Assembly: GCA_963844325.1 (NCBI GenBank) | Contig: CAWJNV010000002.1 | Location: forward strand, 1,736,001 to 1,800,000 | DNA from: CADCTQ01 sp963844325 | GTDB taxonomy: Bacteria > Bacteroidota > Bacteroidia > Cytophagales > 172606-1 | Direction of reading: 5' to 3' | Length of the DNA: 64,000 nt | Shown here: positions 25,762-34,096 of the stretch, piece after piece | Position numbering within the stretch: position 1 is the first letter of the stretch | Layout of the letters: the number at the start of each line of letters is the position of its first letter | The notes under the pieces: model-generated | What the model was told of the DNA's origin: nothing | What the model saw: the letters and a program-made list of their open reading frames with translations, nothing else | The model's database searches: none | Translations under genes and position numbers: made by a program

Positions 25762-26587
25762 AATAGCTGAAATGGGTAAAGGTTTATGGAACTGTAAACT
25801 GGTAAGCGTAATTGCGGTATGCGCAAGGAATGGCAAAGGCACGGCCACCACGGGTAGTGATGTACTACCGTAAGCAGATAAGTAAAGACACGGTGTTATT
25901 TCTACCTGAGGACCAAGGCCCGGCCAGGTATTGCCATGAAGGTAAGCGCAGATAAAGTTAAGCGGAGATATAACCCCGTCAAGCGACGTAGTTATGTCAG
26001 GAACATGCCGGCGGCAATGGAATTCAAATGGGAAAGGGAGTCAACGCCCCTCATTGTTGCGCAAGAGGCGCTATCGTGCAGTATTCCACCCGTGATGAAG
26101 TGAGGTGCATTTACGGAATGCAGTGGAGAACAGAAGTCATTCTGATGCGTCTTCCGTAAGGTTTTACATACATATGTGGTGGAATAGTTGCAAGATATTA
26201 TAGCGCAGTACAAATATAAACAAACATCAATTGCTAAATATTACATCAATCATTTGGCGCCGTTATTGTTACATAGTGAACGTTTTGGTCAATAAAACCC
26301 GTCGAGGCGCGGTGCGGGAGTACTTCCGGTTTTTAATGCATGCGGCGTTGCAACAGAAATAGTGTTCATTCATTACGAATTATTCGTTCCAAGGCGCTGA
26401 TCCACAGCGGCATGAATAATTTTGAATTGTATGGGCGAATTTCAATATGTTTTACATTAAAAAAAGCTGTTATTCTCCTTAATTGCCCTCCCGCACAATT
26501 ATACATTCGAATTATTGTCGATAGAAGTGTTACCTTACATATAAATCCTCTGGAAGCGCCCGGTTGGGAGTTACTTCGCCTGGCGGG
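25762..26587. other. Long AT-richer intergenic region, no gene seen
   Basis: About 825 bases without a convincing frame. Composition shifts to AT-rich from roughly 25890 to 26560, unlike the genes around. It may be degraded or foreign DNA. It leads directly into gene remnants on the right. Confidence 0.5.
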
Positions 26588-26678
26588 TTACTGCCCAACC
26601 CAACCGCGGGGCGCATCGGCCCGGTTGCTGATTCCACCCATACGCACTACGATGCGTTATTGCGTAGTGACAAGTACC
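26588..26678 (+). pseudogene. truA gene fragment (degraded partial copy)
   Basis: This stretch matches the intact truA at 28600-28692. The best run (from about 26612 for 57 bases) agrees at roughly 49 positions by eye. Translated, it gives LLP...RIGPVADSTHTHYDALLRSDKY against LLP...RIFPVADSTHARYDALSRSYEY in TruA. Flanks lose similarity on both sides, so only about 30 codons survive. It points to an old duplication or replacement of truA near the IS1 element. Confidence 0.75.
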
Positions 26679-26741
26679 CTTGCGTACGCCGCCGAGTCCA
26701 CCACCCGCAACCGGAACCTGGTGCTGCCCGGGCAACCGGGA

Positions 26742-27024
26742 TCAGCAATAAGTGATGTCAAAGCGGCCGTCGGTAATTGAAAAGATTTCTTCGCGGCGGT
26801 CGGCGGTGGACCGGGAGGCTTCGATCCTGAGCGTATCCTTGTGGTAACTGGCGGCCAAGTGTTCGCTTTCAGGTCCAAATGGTAGGATCTCCAGGCTTTC
26901 CCGGCTACGCAACAGCCGATGTTACCGCCTTCTACGGTAACGGCAGGCAGGGGGCTTTCTTGCAGGCATTGCCCGTCAGGAGCAAGACAAAAAACAGTAA
27001 TGAGAGAAGGTGATGGGTACGCAT
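26742..27024 (-). pseudogene. Frameshifted small lipoprotein gene (DUF6252-like)
   Basis: From the ATG at 27024 a lipoprotein leader is intact (MRTHHLLSLLFFVLLLTGNAC) and is followed by KKAPCLPLP and a premature TAG. In a second frame the family sequence continues as VTVEGGNIGCCVAGKAWR, and in a third as SYHKDTLRIEASRSTADR up to DGRFDITYC and a stop at 26742. The pieces read as one small Bacteroidota lipoprotein of about 90 residues that has at least two frameshifts. The assignment to DUF6252 is from memory of CPLP..TxEGxNTFGCxVxGKxW-type proteins. Confidence 0.65.
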
Positions 27025-27103
27025 GTGAAAGTTGTGGTTTACTTGTCAGGACCTGTAAAACAACTGCTCGTGGAAGGCTTATCCCGTTTTTACCGCAGGA
27101 GGC

Positions 27104-27138
27104 CAAAAAAATTGCCCGACCTTCCGGCCGGGCAACAT
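27104..27138 (-). terminator. Terminator of the truncated T9SS gene
   Basis: TTGCCCG and CGGGCAA frame a GC-rich hairpin at 27111-27134; the A7 at 27104-27110 gives a U7 tail for minus-strand transcripts. Confidence 0.75.
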
Positions 27139-27201
27139 TCGGAATGACTCATGTTTCTATTTTTTCCTTGCCCTCCCTCTTTGCATCAGTGTGCTCGACC
27201 G

Positions 27202-27401
27202 CTATTGTTTAAGAACCACTAAACGTTTGGTAATTATGCCTGTTGCAGTCTGCAAACTATACAAGTAAATGCCTGCCGGAATTTGAGAAGTATTCAGGCC
27301 AACTTTAAAATTACCAACTGGATGGTAGTCTGAATCGGTTAGTGTAGCAATCGTTTTTCCAATAATATTGGTCACCCAGACTTTTACTTTGCCTTCCGAT
27401 C
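27202..27401 (-). pseudogene. T9SS C-terminal sorting domain, gene cut by IS1 element
   Basis: Only the last ~65 codons remain: SEGKVKVWVTNIIGKTIATL, then GLNTSQIPAGIYLYSL and TKRLVVLKQ, the type A sorting signal recognised by the T9SS. The frame runs on into the IS end, giving 25 unrelated residues and an in-frame ATG at 27480. The host gene is therefore broken exactly at 27401/27402. Its upstream part is not found on the other side of the element, so a deletion or rearrangement also took place. Confidence 0.8.
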
Positions 27402-28268
27402 GGTAGTGCAAAAAACAGGGTGCTGAGGGGGGATAAAACAACGAGGGGTTTAAATTGGGGTCGCCAAACAAAAACCACACATTACCATGTGCGATTCACC
27501 AATTCGCTGCCCTCGTTGTCTGAGCACAAACGCACGAGAAATACGGTCTGAATTTCAACCAAAAGAAACAGCAGCACAAGTGCAAGGATTGTAAATACAA
27601 GTTTGTCGACAAAGGTCAAGACTGGTTCATCTCCGTAGAAAAGCAGCAGTTGGTCAAGAAACTGTTAGCCGAGCGCATTTCCCTGCGGGGGATCTGCCGG
27701 GTGGTAGACATCTCGCTGACTTGGCTGCTTAAGTTTATCAAACAACTCTACCGGCATCTGCCCGATGATCTCAATTGCCACATTGCCATTAAGCAGGTCA
27801 AGCAAGGGGACCGGTTTTACGTCAAACTCTTTGACAACGAAGCCGATGAGCTGTGGTCTTTTGTCAGAAAAAGGGACAACGTGTACTACATCTGGTTAGT
27901 GATCCACCGGGCCACCAGGCAGGTAATAGCCTTTCATGTGGGAGACCGAAGTCGAGCGTCAGCCCGGGCTTTATGGGCAAAACTACCCGCAGTAGTGCAA
28001 AAGTATGGCCTGTTCCACACCGATGACTGGGAGAGTTACAAAACCGTCATCCCACAAGGACAGCATTTGTATTGCAAGCAGAAACAGTATACCAATCACG
28101 TAGAACGGTTCAATTGTACCCTCCGCCAGCGGTGCTCCCGACTCGTGAGAGAAACCCTATCGTTTTCTAAGACACTCGACAATCACATTGGAGCCATCAA
28201 ATTCTTCCTCTGCCAGCATAATTTGAAATTACAAGCTGCAACTACAGCACCCTGATTTGCGCACTACC
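27402..28268. mobile_element. IS1-family insertion sequence, about 867 bp
   Basis: Imperfect terminal inverted repeats of about 24 bases: GGTAGTGC...CAGGGTGCTG at 27402-27425 against the complement of 28245-28268 (four mismatches by eye). Between them is one IS1-type transposase gene. I see no target-site duplication next to the ends (left flank CCTTCCGATC, right flank GGATAAGAAA), fitting a later deletion or an imprecise event. Confidence 0.8.
27487..28255 (+). pseudogene. IS1-family transposase, frameshifted in the zinc finger
   Basis: The catalytic part is intact: ADELWSFVRKRDNVYYIWLVIHR (first Asp region), the FHTDDWESY Asp and the NHVERFNCTLRQRCSRLVRET signature with the catalytic Glu. 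The N-terminal zinc finger begins in the frame of the ATG at 27487 (CPRCLSTNAR) and continues in the +1 frame (KYGLNFNQKKQQHKCKDCKYKF). A one-base shift near 27538 is needed to join them. Without it the first frame stops at 27594 and the second has only a TTG (27650) as start. Either a mutation or, less likely, recoding. Confidence 0.8.
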
Positions 28269-28327
28269 GGATAAGAAAGTATTCCTACCTTTAATCTCCG
28301 CAACGCCGGTGCGCCGCATCCCGTACT

Positions 28328-28359
28328 TTCCAATTGTCCATCTTCAATTGTCCATTGTT
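28328..28359. repeat. Heptad array, CAATTGTC-CATT family
   Basis: Words CCAATTG, TCCATCT, TCAATTG and TCCATTG at 7-base spacing end one base before the presumed TTG start of truA. They form its leader. Confidence 0.65.
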
Positions 28360-29097
28360 TTGCGCTACTTCATCGAACTGGCTTACCGCGGCACCCGCTA
28401 CCACGGCTGGCAGGTGCAGCCCAACGCCCCCTCCGTGCAGGGCGAACTCAACCGCGCCCTCCAGACCATCCTGCGCCACCCGGTAGAAACCGTGGGCAGC
28501 GGCCGCACCGACGCCGGCGTGCACGCCGCCCGGCAATTTGTGCACCTCGATACCCCAGTGCCCCTGCACCCCGACCGCCACCATTACCCGCTCAACGCCC
28601 TGCTGCCGCCCGACATCAGCGTGCAGCGCATCTTCCCGGTCGCTGATTCTACCCATGCGCGCTACGATGCGTTGTCGCGTAGTTACGAGTACCGCATCAG
28701 CCGGCGCAAGGACCCTTTCCTCCACGGACTCAGCTACTTCTACCACCGGTTGCCCGACCCGGCCCGCATGAACGAGGCGGCCGCCCGCCTGCCCCTGCAC
28801 AACGATTTCCAGAGTTTCAGCAAAGTGCAGACCGACGTGAACCACTTCCGCTGCACGCTCCGGGAAGCTTACTGGGCAGAAGCCGGCGACCTGCTCACGT
28901 TCCACGTCACGGCCAACCGCTTTCTGCGGGGCATGGTGCGGGCCCTGGTGGGCACGCTGCTCGAAGTAGGGGAGGGCCGGTTGTCGGCCGACGGCTTCGA
29001 GGAGGTGATCCGCAGCCGCGACCGCAACCGCGCCGGCCGGGCCGTGCCGCCCGAAGGACTCTTTCTCACCGACGTTGCCTATCCCTTTCCCGTTTAA
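28360..29097 (+). CDS. truA: tRNA pseudouridine synthase A
   Basis: 245 residues from the TTG at 28360, which gives LRYFIELAYRGTRYHGWQ, the usual TruA opening. A GTG at 28309 would add 17 residues read from a repeat array, so I reject it. The catalytic Asp is in GSGRTDAGVHA (about residue 52). FHVTANRFLRGMVRALVGTLLEVG is the conserved C-terminal substrate-binding segment. The enzyme makes pseudouridine at positions 38-40 of tRNA. A TACCTTTA -7-like box at 28286-28293, directly right of the IS1 end, probably drives it. Confidence 0.95.
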   Translation: MRYFIELAYRGTRYHGWQVQPNAPSVQGELNRALQTILRHPVETVGSGRTDAGVHAARQFVHLDTPVPLHPDRHHYPLNALLPPDISVQRIFPVADSTHARYDALSRSYEYRISRRKDPFLHGLSYFYHRLPDPARMNEAAARLPLHNDFQSFSKVQTDVNHFRCTLREAYWAEAGDLLTFHVTANRFLRGMVRALVGTLLEVGEGRLSADGFEEVIRSRDRNRAGRAVPPEGLFLTDVAYPFPV

Positions 29098-29130
29098 TAA
29101 CCGTAGTTTTGCCGGGCGAAGAGAAGCGTT

Positions 29131-29231
29131 TATGAGTTCATGAGTTTATGAGTTCAAAGTCAGTACGCGAACGGCTGGTTACGCGTTCCCACTCATAAAC
29201 TCATAAACTTTGAACTCATGAACTCATAAAT
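29131..29231. repeat. GAGTTYAT octad inverted repeat in ABC-transporter leader
   Basis: The left arm 29131-29160 is ATGAGTTC, ATGAGTTT, ATGAGTTC, AAAG. The right arm 29191-29231 has ACTCATAA, ACTCATAA, ACTTTGAACTCATGA. A TAGTTTTG -7 box at 29104-29111 places the whole hairpin inside the 5' leader of the gene at 29248. A sister copy lies at 55523-55636. Confidence 0.8.
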
Positions 29232-29247
29232 TCCCAACAAACCATTT

Positions 29248-31008
29248 ATGCAGTTAGAAGAAAAAAGCGGCCGGATATTCGACCTGGCCATCCTCAGGCG
29301 GCTGTTCGGCTTCATCCGGCCGTACCGGGGACGGTTTTTCGGGCTGGTGTTCCTCATCATCCTGCTGGCCCTGCTGGTGCCGTCCACGCCCCTGCTCATT
29401 CAGTACACCATCGACCGGCACGTGATGACGGGCGACTACGGGGGCCTGACCACCATGCTGTTCGTGCTGGTGGGCATCCTGGTGATGCAGGCCGTCATCC
29501 AGTTCTGCAACACCTACCTGTCGGGCTGGCTCGGCCAGCACATCATCCGCGACATCCGGGTGCAGCTTTTCCGGCACCTGCTCCAGCTGCGGCTCAAGTT
29601 TTACGACCACACCCCCATCGGCCGGCTGGTAACCCGCTCCATCTCCGACATTGAAACGCTGGCCGACGTGTTCACCGAGGGCATTGCCGCCATTGCCGGC
29701 GACTTCCTGCAACTGGTCGTGATCCTGGGCATCATGCTCTACACCGACTGGCGGCTCACGCTGGTAAGCCTGGCCCTGCTGCCCCTGCTGCTCATGAGCA
29801 CCTACATCTTCAAGGAGAAGATCAAAGACTCGTTCAACGAAGTGCGTACGGCCGTCGCCAACCTCAACGCCTTCGTGCAGGAGCACATCACGGGCATGAG
29901 CATCGTGCAGATCTTCAACAGCGGGGAGATCGAGTTCCGCAAGTTCGAGGCCATCAACCGCGAACACCGCCGGGCCAACATCAAGTCGGTGTTCTATTAC
30001 TCGGTGTACTTCCCGGTGGCCGAAGTCATTTCGGCCGGCTGCACGGGCCTGCTGGTGTGGTACGGGGCCCGGGGCGTGCTGGCCGAAGACATTACGCTGG
30101 GCGTGCTCATCGCCTTCATCATGTACACCTCCATGTTCTTCCGGCCCATCCGCATGATCGCCGACCGGTTCAACACCCTGCAACTGGGCATCGTGAGCAC
30201 CGAACGCATCCTCAAACTGCTCGACAGCCAGGAGTACATCCCCAACACCGGCACGCTGGCCCCCGGGAACCTGCGCGGCGAGGTCCGCTTCGAGCACGTG
30301 TGGTTCGCCTACAACGACGAGGACTACCGCCTCCGCGACATTACCTTCACGGTGCAGGCCGGCGAAACCCTGGCCCTGGTAGGCGCCACCGGGGCCGGCA
30401 AGTCGTCCATCATTAACCTGCTGAGCCGCTTCTACGACATCAACAAGGGCCGCATCCTGGTGGACGGCGTGGACCTGAAGGAGTACGAACTGGGGGCCCT
30501 GCGCCGGCAGATCGCCGTGGTGCTGCAAGACGTGTTTCTCTTTTCGGATACCATCTACAACAATATTACGCTCAACAACCCGGCCATCTCCCGCGAGAAG
30601 GTGATGGCGGCGGCCGAACTCGTGGGGGCCCACCGTTTCATCGAGCGGCTGCCCGGGAGCTACGATTACAACGTGATGGAACGGGGCGCCACCCTGTCGG
30701 TCGGCCAGCGGCAACTCATCTCGTTCGTGCGGGCCATGGTGTACGACCCCAAGATCATCGTGCTCGACGAAGCCACTTCTTCGGTAGACACCGAAACCGA
30801 GGAGATGATCCAGGAGGCCATCGGCAAGATGATGAAGAGCCGCACGGCCATCGTGATCGCCCACCGGCTCTCTACCATCCAGAAAGCCAGCCAGATCCTG
30901 GTGCTCGACCAGGGCGAGATCAAGGAGCACGGCACCCACGAATCGCTGCTGGCCCGGGAAGGGTATTACGCCCAGTTGCACCGCATGCAGTATAAGGCCG
31001 CCGTGTGA
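29248..31008 (+). CDS. ABC exporter, MsbA/MdlB-type half-transporter
   Basis: 586 residues with six transmembrane helices in the first ~320 (FFGLVFLIILLALLVP; TTMLFVLVGILVMQAVIQF; FLQLVVILGIMLYTDWRLTLVSLALLPLLL) and an ATPase at 345-580. Walker A is GATGAGKSS (about 381-389), the signature LSVGQRQ and Walker B IIVLDEATSS. It would act as a homodimer or with a partner encoded elsewhere, exporting lipids or drugs; the substrate is not readable. It stands between truA and a tRNA gene and has a long leader containing a hairpin repeat. Confidence 0.92.
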   Translation: MQLEEKSGRIFDLAILRRLFGFIRPYRGRFFGLVFLIILLALLVPSTPLLIQYTIDRHVMTGDYGGLTTMLFVLVGILVMQAVIQFCNTYLSGWLGQHIIRDIRVQLFRHLLQLRLKFYDHTPIGRLVTRSISDIETLADVFTEGIAAIAGDFLQLVVILGIMLYTDWRLTLVSLALLPLLLMSTYIFKEKIKDSFNEVRTAVANLNAFVQEHITGMSIVQIFNSGEIEFRKFEAINREHRRANIKSVFYYSVYFPVAEVISAGCTGLLVWYGARGVLAEDITLGVLIAFIMYTSMFFRPIRMIADRFNTLQLGIVSTERILKLLDSQEYIPNTGTLAPGNLRGEVRFEHVWFAYNDEDYRLRDITFTVQAGETLALVGATGAGKSSIINLLSRFYDINKGRILVDGVDLKEYELGALRRQIAVVLQDVFLFSDTIYNNITLNNPAISREKVMAAAELVGAHRFIERLPGSYDYNVMERGATLSVGQRQLISFVRAMVYDPKIIVLDEATSSVDTETEEMIQEAIGKMMKSRTAIVIAHRLSTIQKASQILVLDQGEIKEHGTHESLLAREGYYAQLHRMQYKAAV

Positions 31009-31039
31009 CAAAAAAAATACGGGCCGTACGCGCGTAAGA

Positions 31040-31072
31040 TTTGCGTGATTTCAGATTTTTCCGTTATAATTG
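31040..31072 (+). promoter_or_regulatory. Promoter of tRNA-Leu
   Basis: TTTG at 31040-31043 and TATAATTG at 31065-31072 are separated by 21 bases. This fits the Bacteroidota -33/-7 arrangement with one -7 mismatch and lies 12 bases before the tRNA. Confidence 0.7.
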
Positions 31073-31084
31073 CAAAACCTTTGG

Positions 31085-31168
31085 GCCGAAGTGGCGGAAC
31101 TGGTAGACGCACACGTTTCAGGGGCGTGCGGGGGTAACCCTGTACGAGTTCGACTCTCGTCTTCGGCA
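31085..31168 (+). tRNA. tRNA-Leu (anticodon CAG)
   Basis: The acceptor stem GCCGAAG (31085-31091) pairs with CTTCGGC (31161-31167), with discriminator A at 31168. The T arm ACGAGTTCGACTCTCGT is clear. The anticodon loop is TTCAGGG, giving CAG. The long variable arm is as expected for a class II tRNA. CCA is not encoded. Confidence 0.95.
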
Positions 31169-31172
31169 CTTT

Positions 31173-31210
31173 AAAACCGCTTAATTTCAAAAATTAAGCG
31201 GTTTTTGTTT
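31173..31210 (+). terminator. Terminator of tRNA-Leu
   Basis: AAACCGCTTAATTT pairs with AAATTAAGCGGTTT around a CAA loop and is followed by TTGTTT. Confidence 0.85.
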
Positions 31211-32352
31211 TATCACCCCCATTCTCTTTCACCCCCACGCCTCACCCATCCGGCCCTGACCACGCGCCCCGCCGCCCGGGTGCGGACGGCGATGCATCCG
31301 GGCGCCGGCACGCTGATTGTCGGGTCTGGAACACGGCTGCGCAGGCTGTCAAAATGACTTCATGGTTGCGTAGCTGGTTGTTCAGGGTTGTCTGTGAATC
31401 AAGGCGTTGCGAACGACGAAAAACCCGCGGCGAATGGGTATAAATCAGTATTTGCATTTTGCGTGGTGCAAGATTTTTACGATTGTCATCCGCTCAAATG
31501 GTATAATCATCCTGTTAATGCGAAAAAAGCTTGCGGCGGATCATCCGCTCACATCCTTTCGGCAGTCAGGGATCATGCCTTTCAAACAACTGCCATTCCG
31601 TTGAACGCACACCAGGCACCGTAAAAAAATTGTCGGCGCACCTTGCGTTGTAGCCCAACAGTTTATAATATTGTATAAACGAGATTGACGCAGCACCGCT
31701 TTCCGGTTTACATTCGTAAACGGTGTAGTGCTCTGCCAGGCTGGGTTTGACCAACACCCAATCGCCCTTTTCACTGAAATAAGCATTTTTGTTAAGGCGC
31801 TGGTAATCAGTCACTTAAGCTGGTTTCTTCCGGGGATTGATTCAGCAAACAGAGCCTTTTCTTCACGCGCGGCTGCACGTACAGATGCACTTTGCATTAA
31901 GCAGTCGGGCGATCCAAATGATAAAATGAGTTTGAATATCCGCAATACATTGGTTTCTTCGTTTCACATGGTTCATCTATTTCCTTCCTCAGTCAAGCAG
32001 CCGGTTAAACCAATAAAAAGTTTTGCGTTGCGAAAAAAGCGAAGACGCCGGATGCCTAAAGTCACGCCAGGTGCGGCCCTATCGGTGTCATCATTAGCTT
32101 AAGTACCTGTACGTTAGTTGCTTTCAGTGCGTAACGTGCCGCTTTTTTCAATAACGGGGCCTTTGTGCAACTCAGCCGCCCGCAAGCGGCAAAGCGTTCC
32201 GTTTCCAGGAACGGAACCCGGCTTCGCTCCCCGCTCACCGGGCCGGCGCTGACAAGTGCCCTCCCTGTTCACCCTGGTCCGGCGACCCGGCCGGCCATCA
32301 CCACCCGCCTGATCTCCCAAATTGTCCCCATCTACGTTAATTGCCAATATTT
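31211..32352. other. Long region of low coding content
   Basis: About 1.1 kb between tRNA-Leu and the glycosyltransferase cluster. The middle (about 31400-32110) is AT-richer than its surroundings and holds only one short plausible frame (31566-31814, minus). At 32190-32213 GGAACGG words form a small hairpin (CGTTCCGTTTCCAGGAACG). No promoter for the glycosyltransferase cluster is obvious. Confidence 0.5.
31566..31814 (-). CDS. Short hypothetical protein, possibly remnant
   Basis: 82 residues from a GTG at 31814 (VTDYQRLNKNAYFSEKGDWV), with an in-frame stop just upstream. The sequence is balanced and protein-like (DWVLVKPSLAEHYTVYECKP; FIQYYKLLGYNARC) but matches no family I know. The AT-rich surroundings and absence of a ribosome binding site leave it open whether it is a whole gene, a gene fragment or chance. 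Confidence 0.35.
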   Translation of the reverse strand: MTDYQRLNKNAYFSEKGDWVLVKPSLAEHYTVYECKPESGAASISFIQYYKLLGYNARCADNFFTVPGVRSTEWQLFERHDP

Positions 32353-33141
32353 ATGGAAACTTACCCTTTGATCTCGTGCCTGTGTGTATCCCACAACAGC
32401 ATCAAGCAGCTTCAGCACGCCGTCAACTGTTTCGAGGCGCAAACCTATCCCAATAAGGAGTTGATGGTGCTGTACGAGAGTAACAACACGGCCGTGAGAC
32501 AGTTTGCGGAGCAGTACCCGGGCGGGCAGGTGTACTTCCTGGAAGTGCCCGCCGAGCCGAAACTGACCTTGGGGGAACTTCGCAACATCTCCGTCGACAA
32601 GTGCAACGGGGAGTATTTTTGCCAGTGGGACGACGACGACTGGTATGCCAGCAACCGGTTGCAAGTGCAGATGGAAGCCCTCATGCAGAGCTGCAAGCCG
32701 GCCTGTATGCTGTTGTACTGGCTCATGTACGACTGCGTCAACAAGGTGGCTTATTTATCTCCCTTCCGCCTGTGGGAAGGCAGTATATTGTGCAAAAAGT
32801 CGATCATTACGCCCCTTTGCAACTATGCCAGCCTGGAGAAGGGAGAAGACACCATTCTGCTGGGTCACCTGCTGGACAACAGCATCATCTACCCCATCAT
32901 CAATCCTACGGTGTACATCTACGTTTTCCACGGCAACAACACCTGGGACCACGGGCACTTTAACGTGTACTACAAGCGGGGCAAGAAACTGTCGGAAGCA
33001 GCAAGCCGGCTGGTCGGCGATATAGTGAATGGGCAATACTCCGTTGCCGAAAGCACTGCTTTGCTGAACAAGGCGTCATTCATGCAGGAAATCGACTTCC
33101 GGTTCGAACTGGTGGACCGGTACAGCCTGCGCATGGTGTAA
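32353..33141 (+). CDS. Glycosyltransferase, GT2/GT-A fold
   Basis: 262 residues from the ATG at 32353. The N-terminal strand PLISCLCVSHN and the region LKxxxFEAQTYPNKELMVLYES are of the GT2 type. The metal-binding motif is QWDDDDWYASNR (about residues 95-106), with four consecutive Asp. The C-terminal part contains EKGEDTILLGHL, the usual place of the catalytic base, and the HGNNTWDHGHFN loop. It transfers a sugar from a nucleotide donor to an unknown acceptor. First gene of a run of five glycosyltransferases and one ABC exporter. Confidence 0.85.
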   Translation: METYPLISCLCVSHNSIKQLQHAVNCFEAQTYPNKELMVLYESNNTAVRQFAEQYPGGQVYFLEVPAEPKLTLGELRNISVDKCNGEYFCQWDDDDWYASNRLQVQMEALMQSCKPACMLLYWLMYDCVNKVAYLSPFRLWEGSILCKKSIITPLCNYASLEKGEDTILLGHLLDNSIIYPIINPTVYIYVFHGNNTWDHGHFNVYYKRGKKLSEAASRLVGDIVNGQYSVAESTALLNKASFMQEIDFRFELVDRYSLRMV

Positions 33142-33159
33142 ACCCCCGCCGTGACAACG

Positions 33160-33192
33160 TTCGAACAACGAACAACCAATAACTCCTTAACG
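33160..33192. repeat. Short CGAACAA heptad array
   Basis: Words CGTTCGAA, CGAACAA and CCAATAA follow at about 7-base spacing between two glycosyltransferase genes, 11 bases before the next start. A similar array is at 60325-60358. Confidence 0.45.
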
Positions 33193-33202
33193 TACGCATC
33201 CT

Positions 33203-34096
33203 ATGTCCGGCCCTTTGGTTTCCGTAATCATTCCCACCTTCAACCGGAGTGCTTTGCTCTCCTACACCTTGCGAAGCATCTACCAGCAAAAGCTGACCGG
33301 GGCATCCCTGGAAGTGATCGTGGTGGATGACGGTTCCACCGATGATACGGCGGCCGTCGTGAAGCAGTATGCCGGGCATGGTAATTTACAGTACCACTAC
33401 CAGGAGAACCAGGGGCGGCGGGTGGCCCGGGCCCGCAACCTGGGCATTGAACACGCCAACGGAAGCATCTGCGTTTTCGTGGATTCGGGCGTACTGCTGG
33501 GCACCGGGTGCATTGCCGAACACGTACGGTCACACCTTTCGTGCCCGCGCGCGGCGGCCGTGCTGGGCTACGTATACTGCTTCGACAATGGCAACCAGGA
33601 AGGGACCTACCTGCAACAGGTGATCGACCCGCAAAGCCCCGATCAATCCATTGATGCTTTCCGGTTGAGCGGCCGGCACCTGGATTTGCGCGACGGCTTT
33701 TACCTCCGTTACCGCGACAACCTGGCGGACCTCCGGTTCCCCTGGGTCTTTTTCTGGACCTGCAACGTATCCGTTCACACGAATGCCCTGCGGGCAGTAG
33801 GCGCTTTTGACGTGGCGTATGACCAGAACTGGGGCATGGAAGACATCGACCTGGGGTACCGGTTGCACCAGGCCGGGGTCACCACCCTGCTCAACCGCAA
33901 CGCCCATTCCATCCACTACCCGCACGACAAAGATGAGGCGGAGAACCTGCGGCAGCAGACCATCAACAAGCAGTTGTTCCACCACAAATACAACACCCCC
34001 GAGACGGCGTGGTTTCTCAAATACCTCTGGGAGATGAACGATGTGAGCCTGCCCCGGCATTCCTCCAGACAACCCTTATCCTACCCCACGGCATGA
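33203..34096 (+). CDS. Glycosyltransferase family 2 with galactosyltransferase-like C-terminus
   Basis: 297 residues. GT2 opening PLVSVIIPTFNRSALLSYTLRSI, donor-site VIVVDDGSTDDT, and ARARNLGIEHANGSICVFVDSG in place of the usual DxD (here VDSG). The C-terminal half has FDVAYDQNWGMEDIDLGYRL, the ED acceptor/base motif of the galactosyltransferase-type GT2. The last codons overlap the next gene by ATGA, so the two are coupled. Confidence 0.88.
   Translation: MSGPLVSVIIPTFNRSALLSYTLRSIYQQKLTGASLEVIVVDDGSTDDTAAVVKQYAGHGNLQYHYQENQGRRVARARNLGIEHANGSICVFVDSGVLLGTGCIAEHVRSHLSCPRAAAVLGYVYCFDNGNQEGTYLQQVIDPQSPDQSIDAFRLSGRHLDLRDGFYLRYRDNLADLRFPWVFFWTCNVSVHTNALRAVGAFDVAYDQNWGMEDIDLGYRLHQAGVTTLLNRNAHSIHYPHDKDEAENLRQQTINKQLFHHKYNTPETAWFLKYLWEMNDVSLPRHSSRQPLSYPTA

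Noticed and set aside
26340..26780. 146-codon plus-strand frame in the scar region
   Set aside because: It has no protein-like character apart from the part overlapping the truA remnant, which is in another frame (from about 26564).
28309..28359. GTG start for truA at 28309
   Set aside because: The extra 17 residues would be read from a heptad repeat array; homology starts at 28360.
31388..32102. Two plus-strand frames (78 and 124 codons) before the glycosyltransferases
   Set aside because: Composition and lack of ribosome binding site or motif suggest chance frames in AT-richer DNA.
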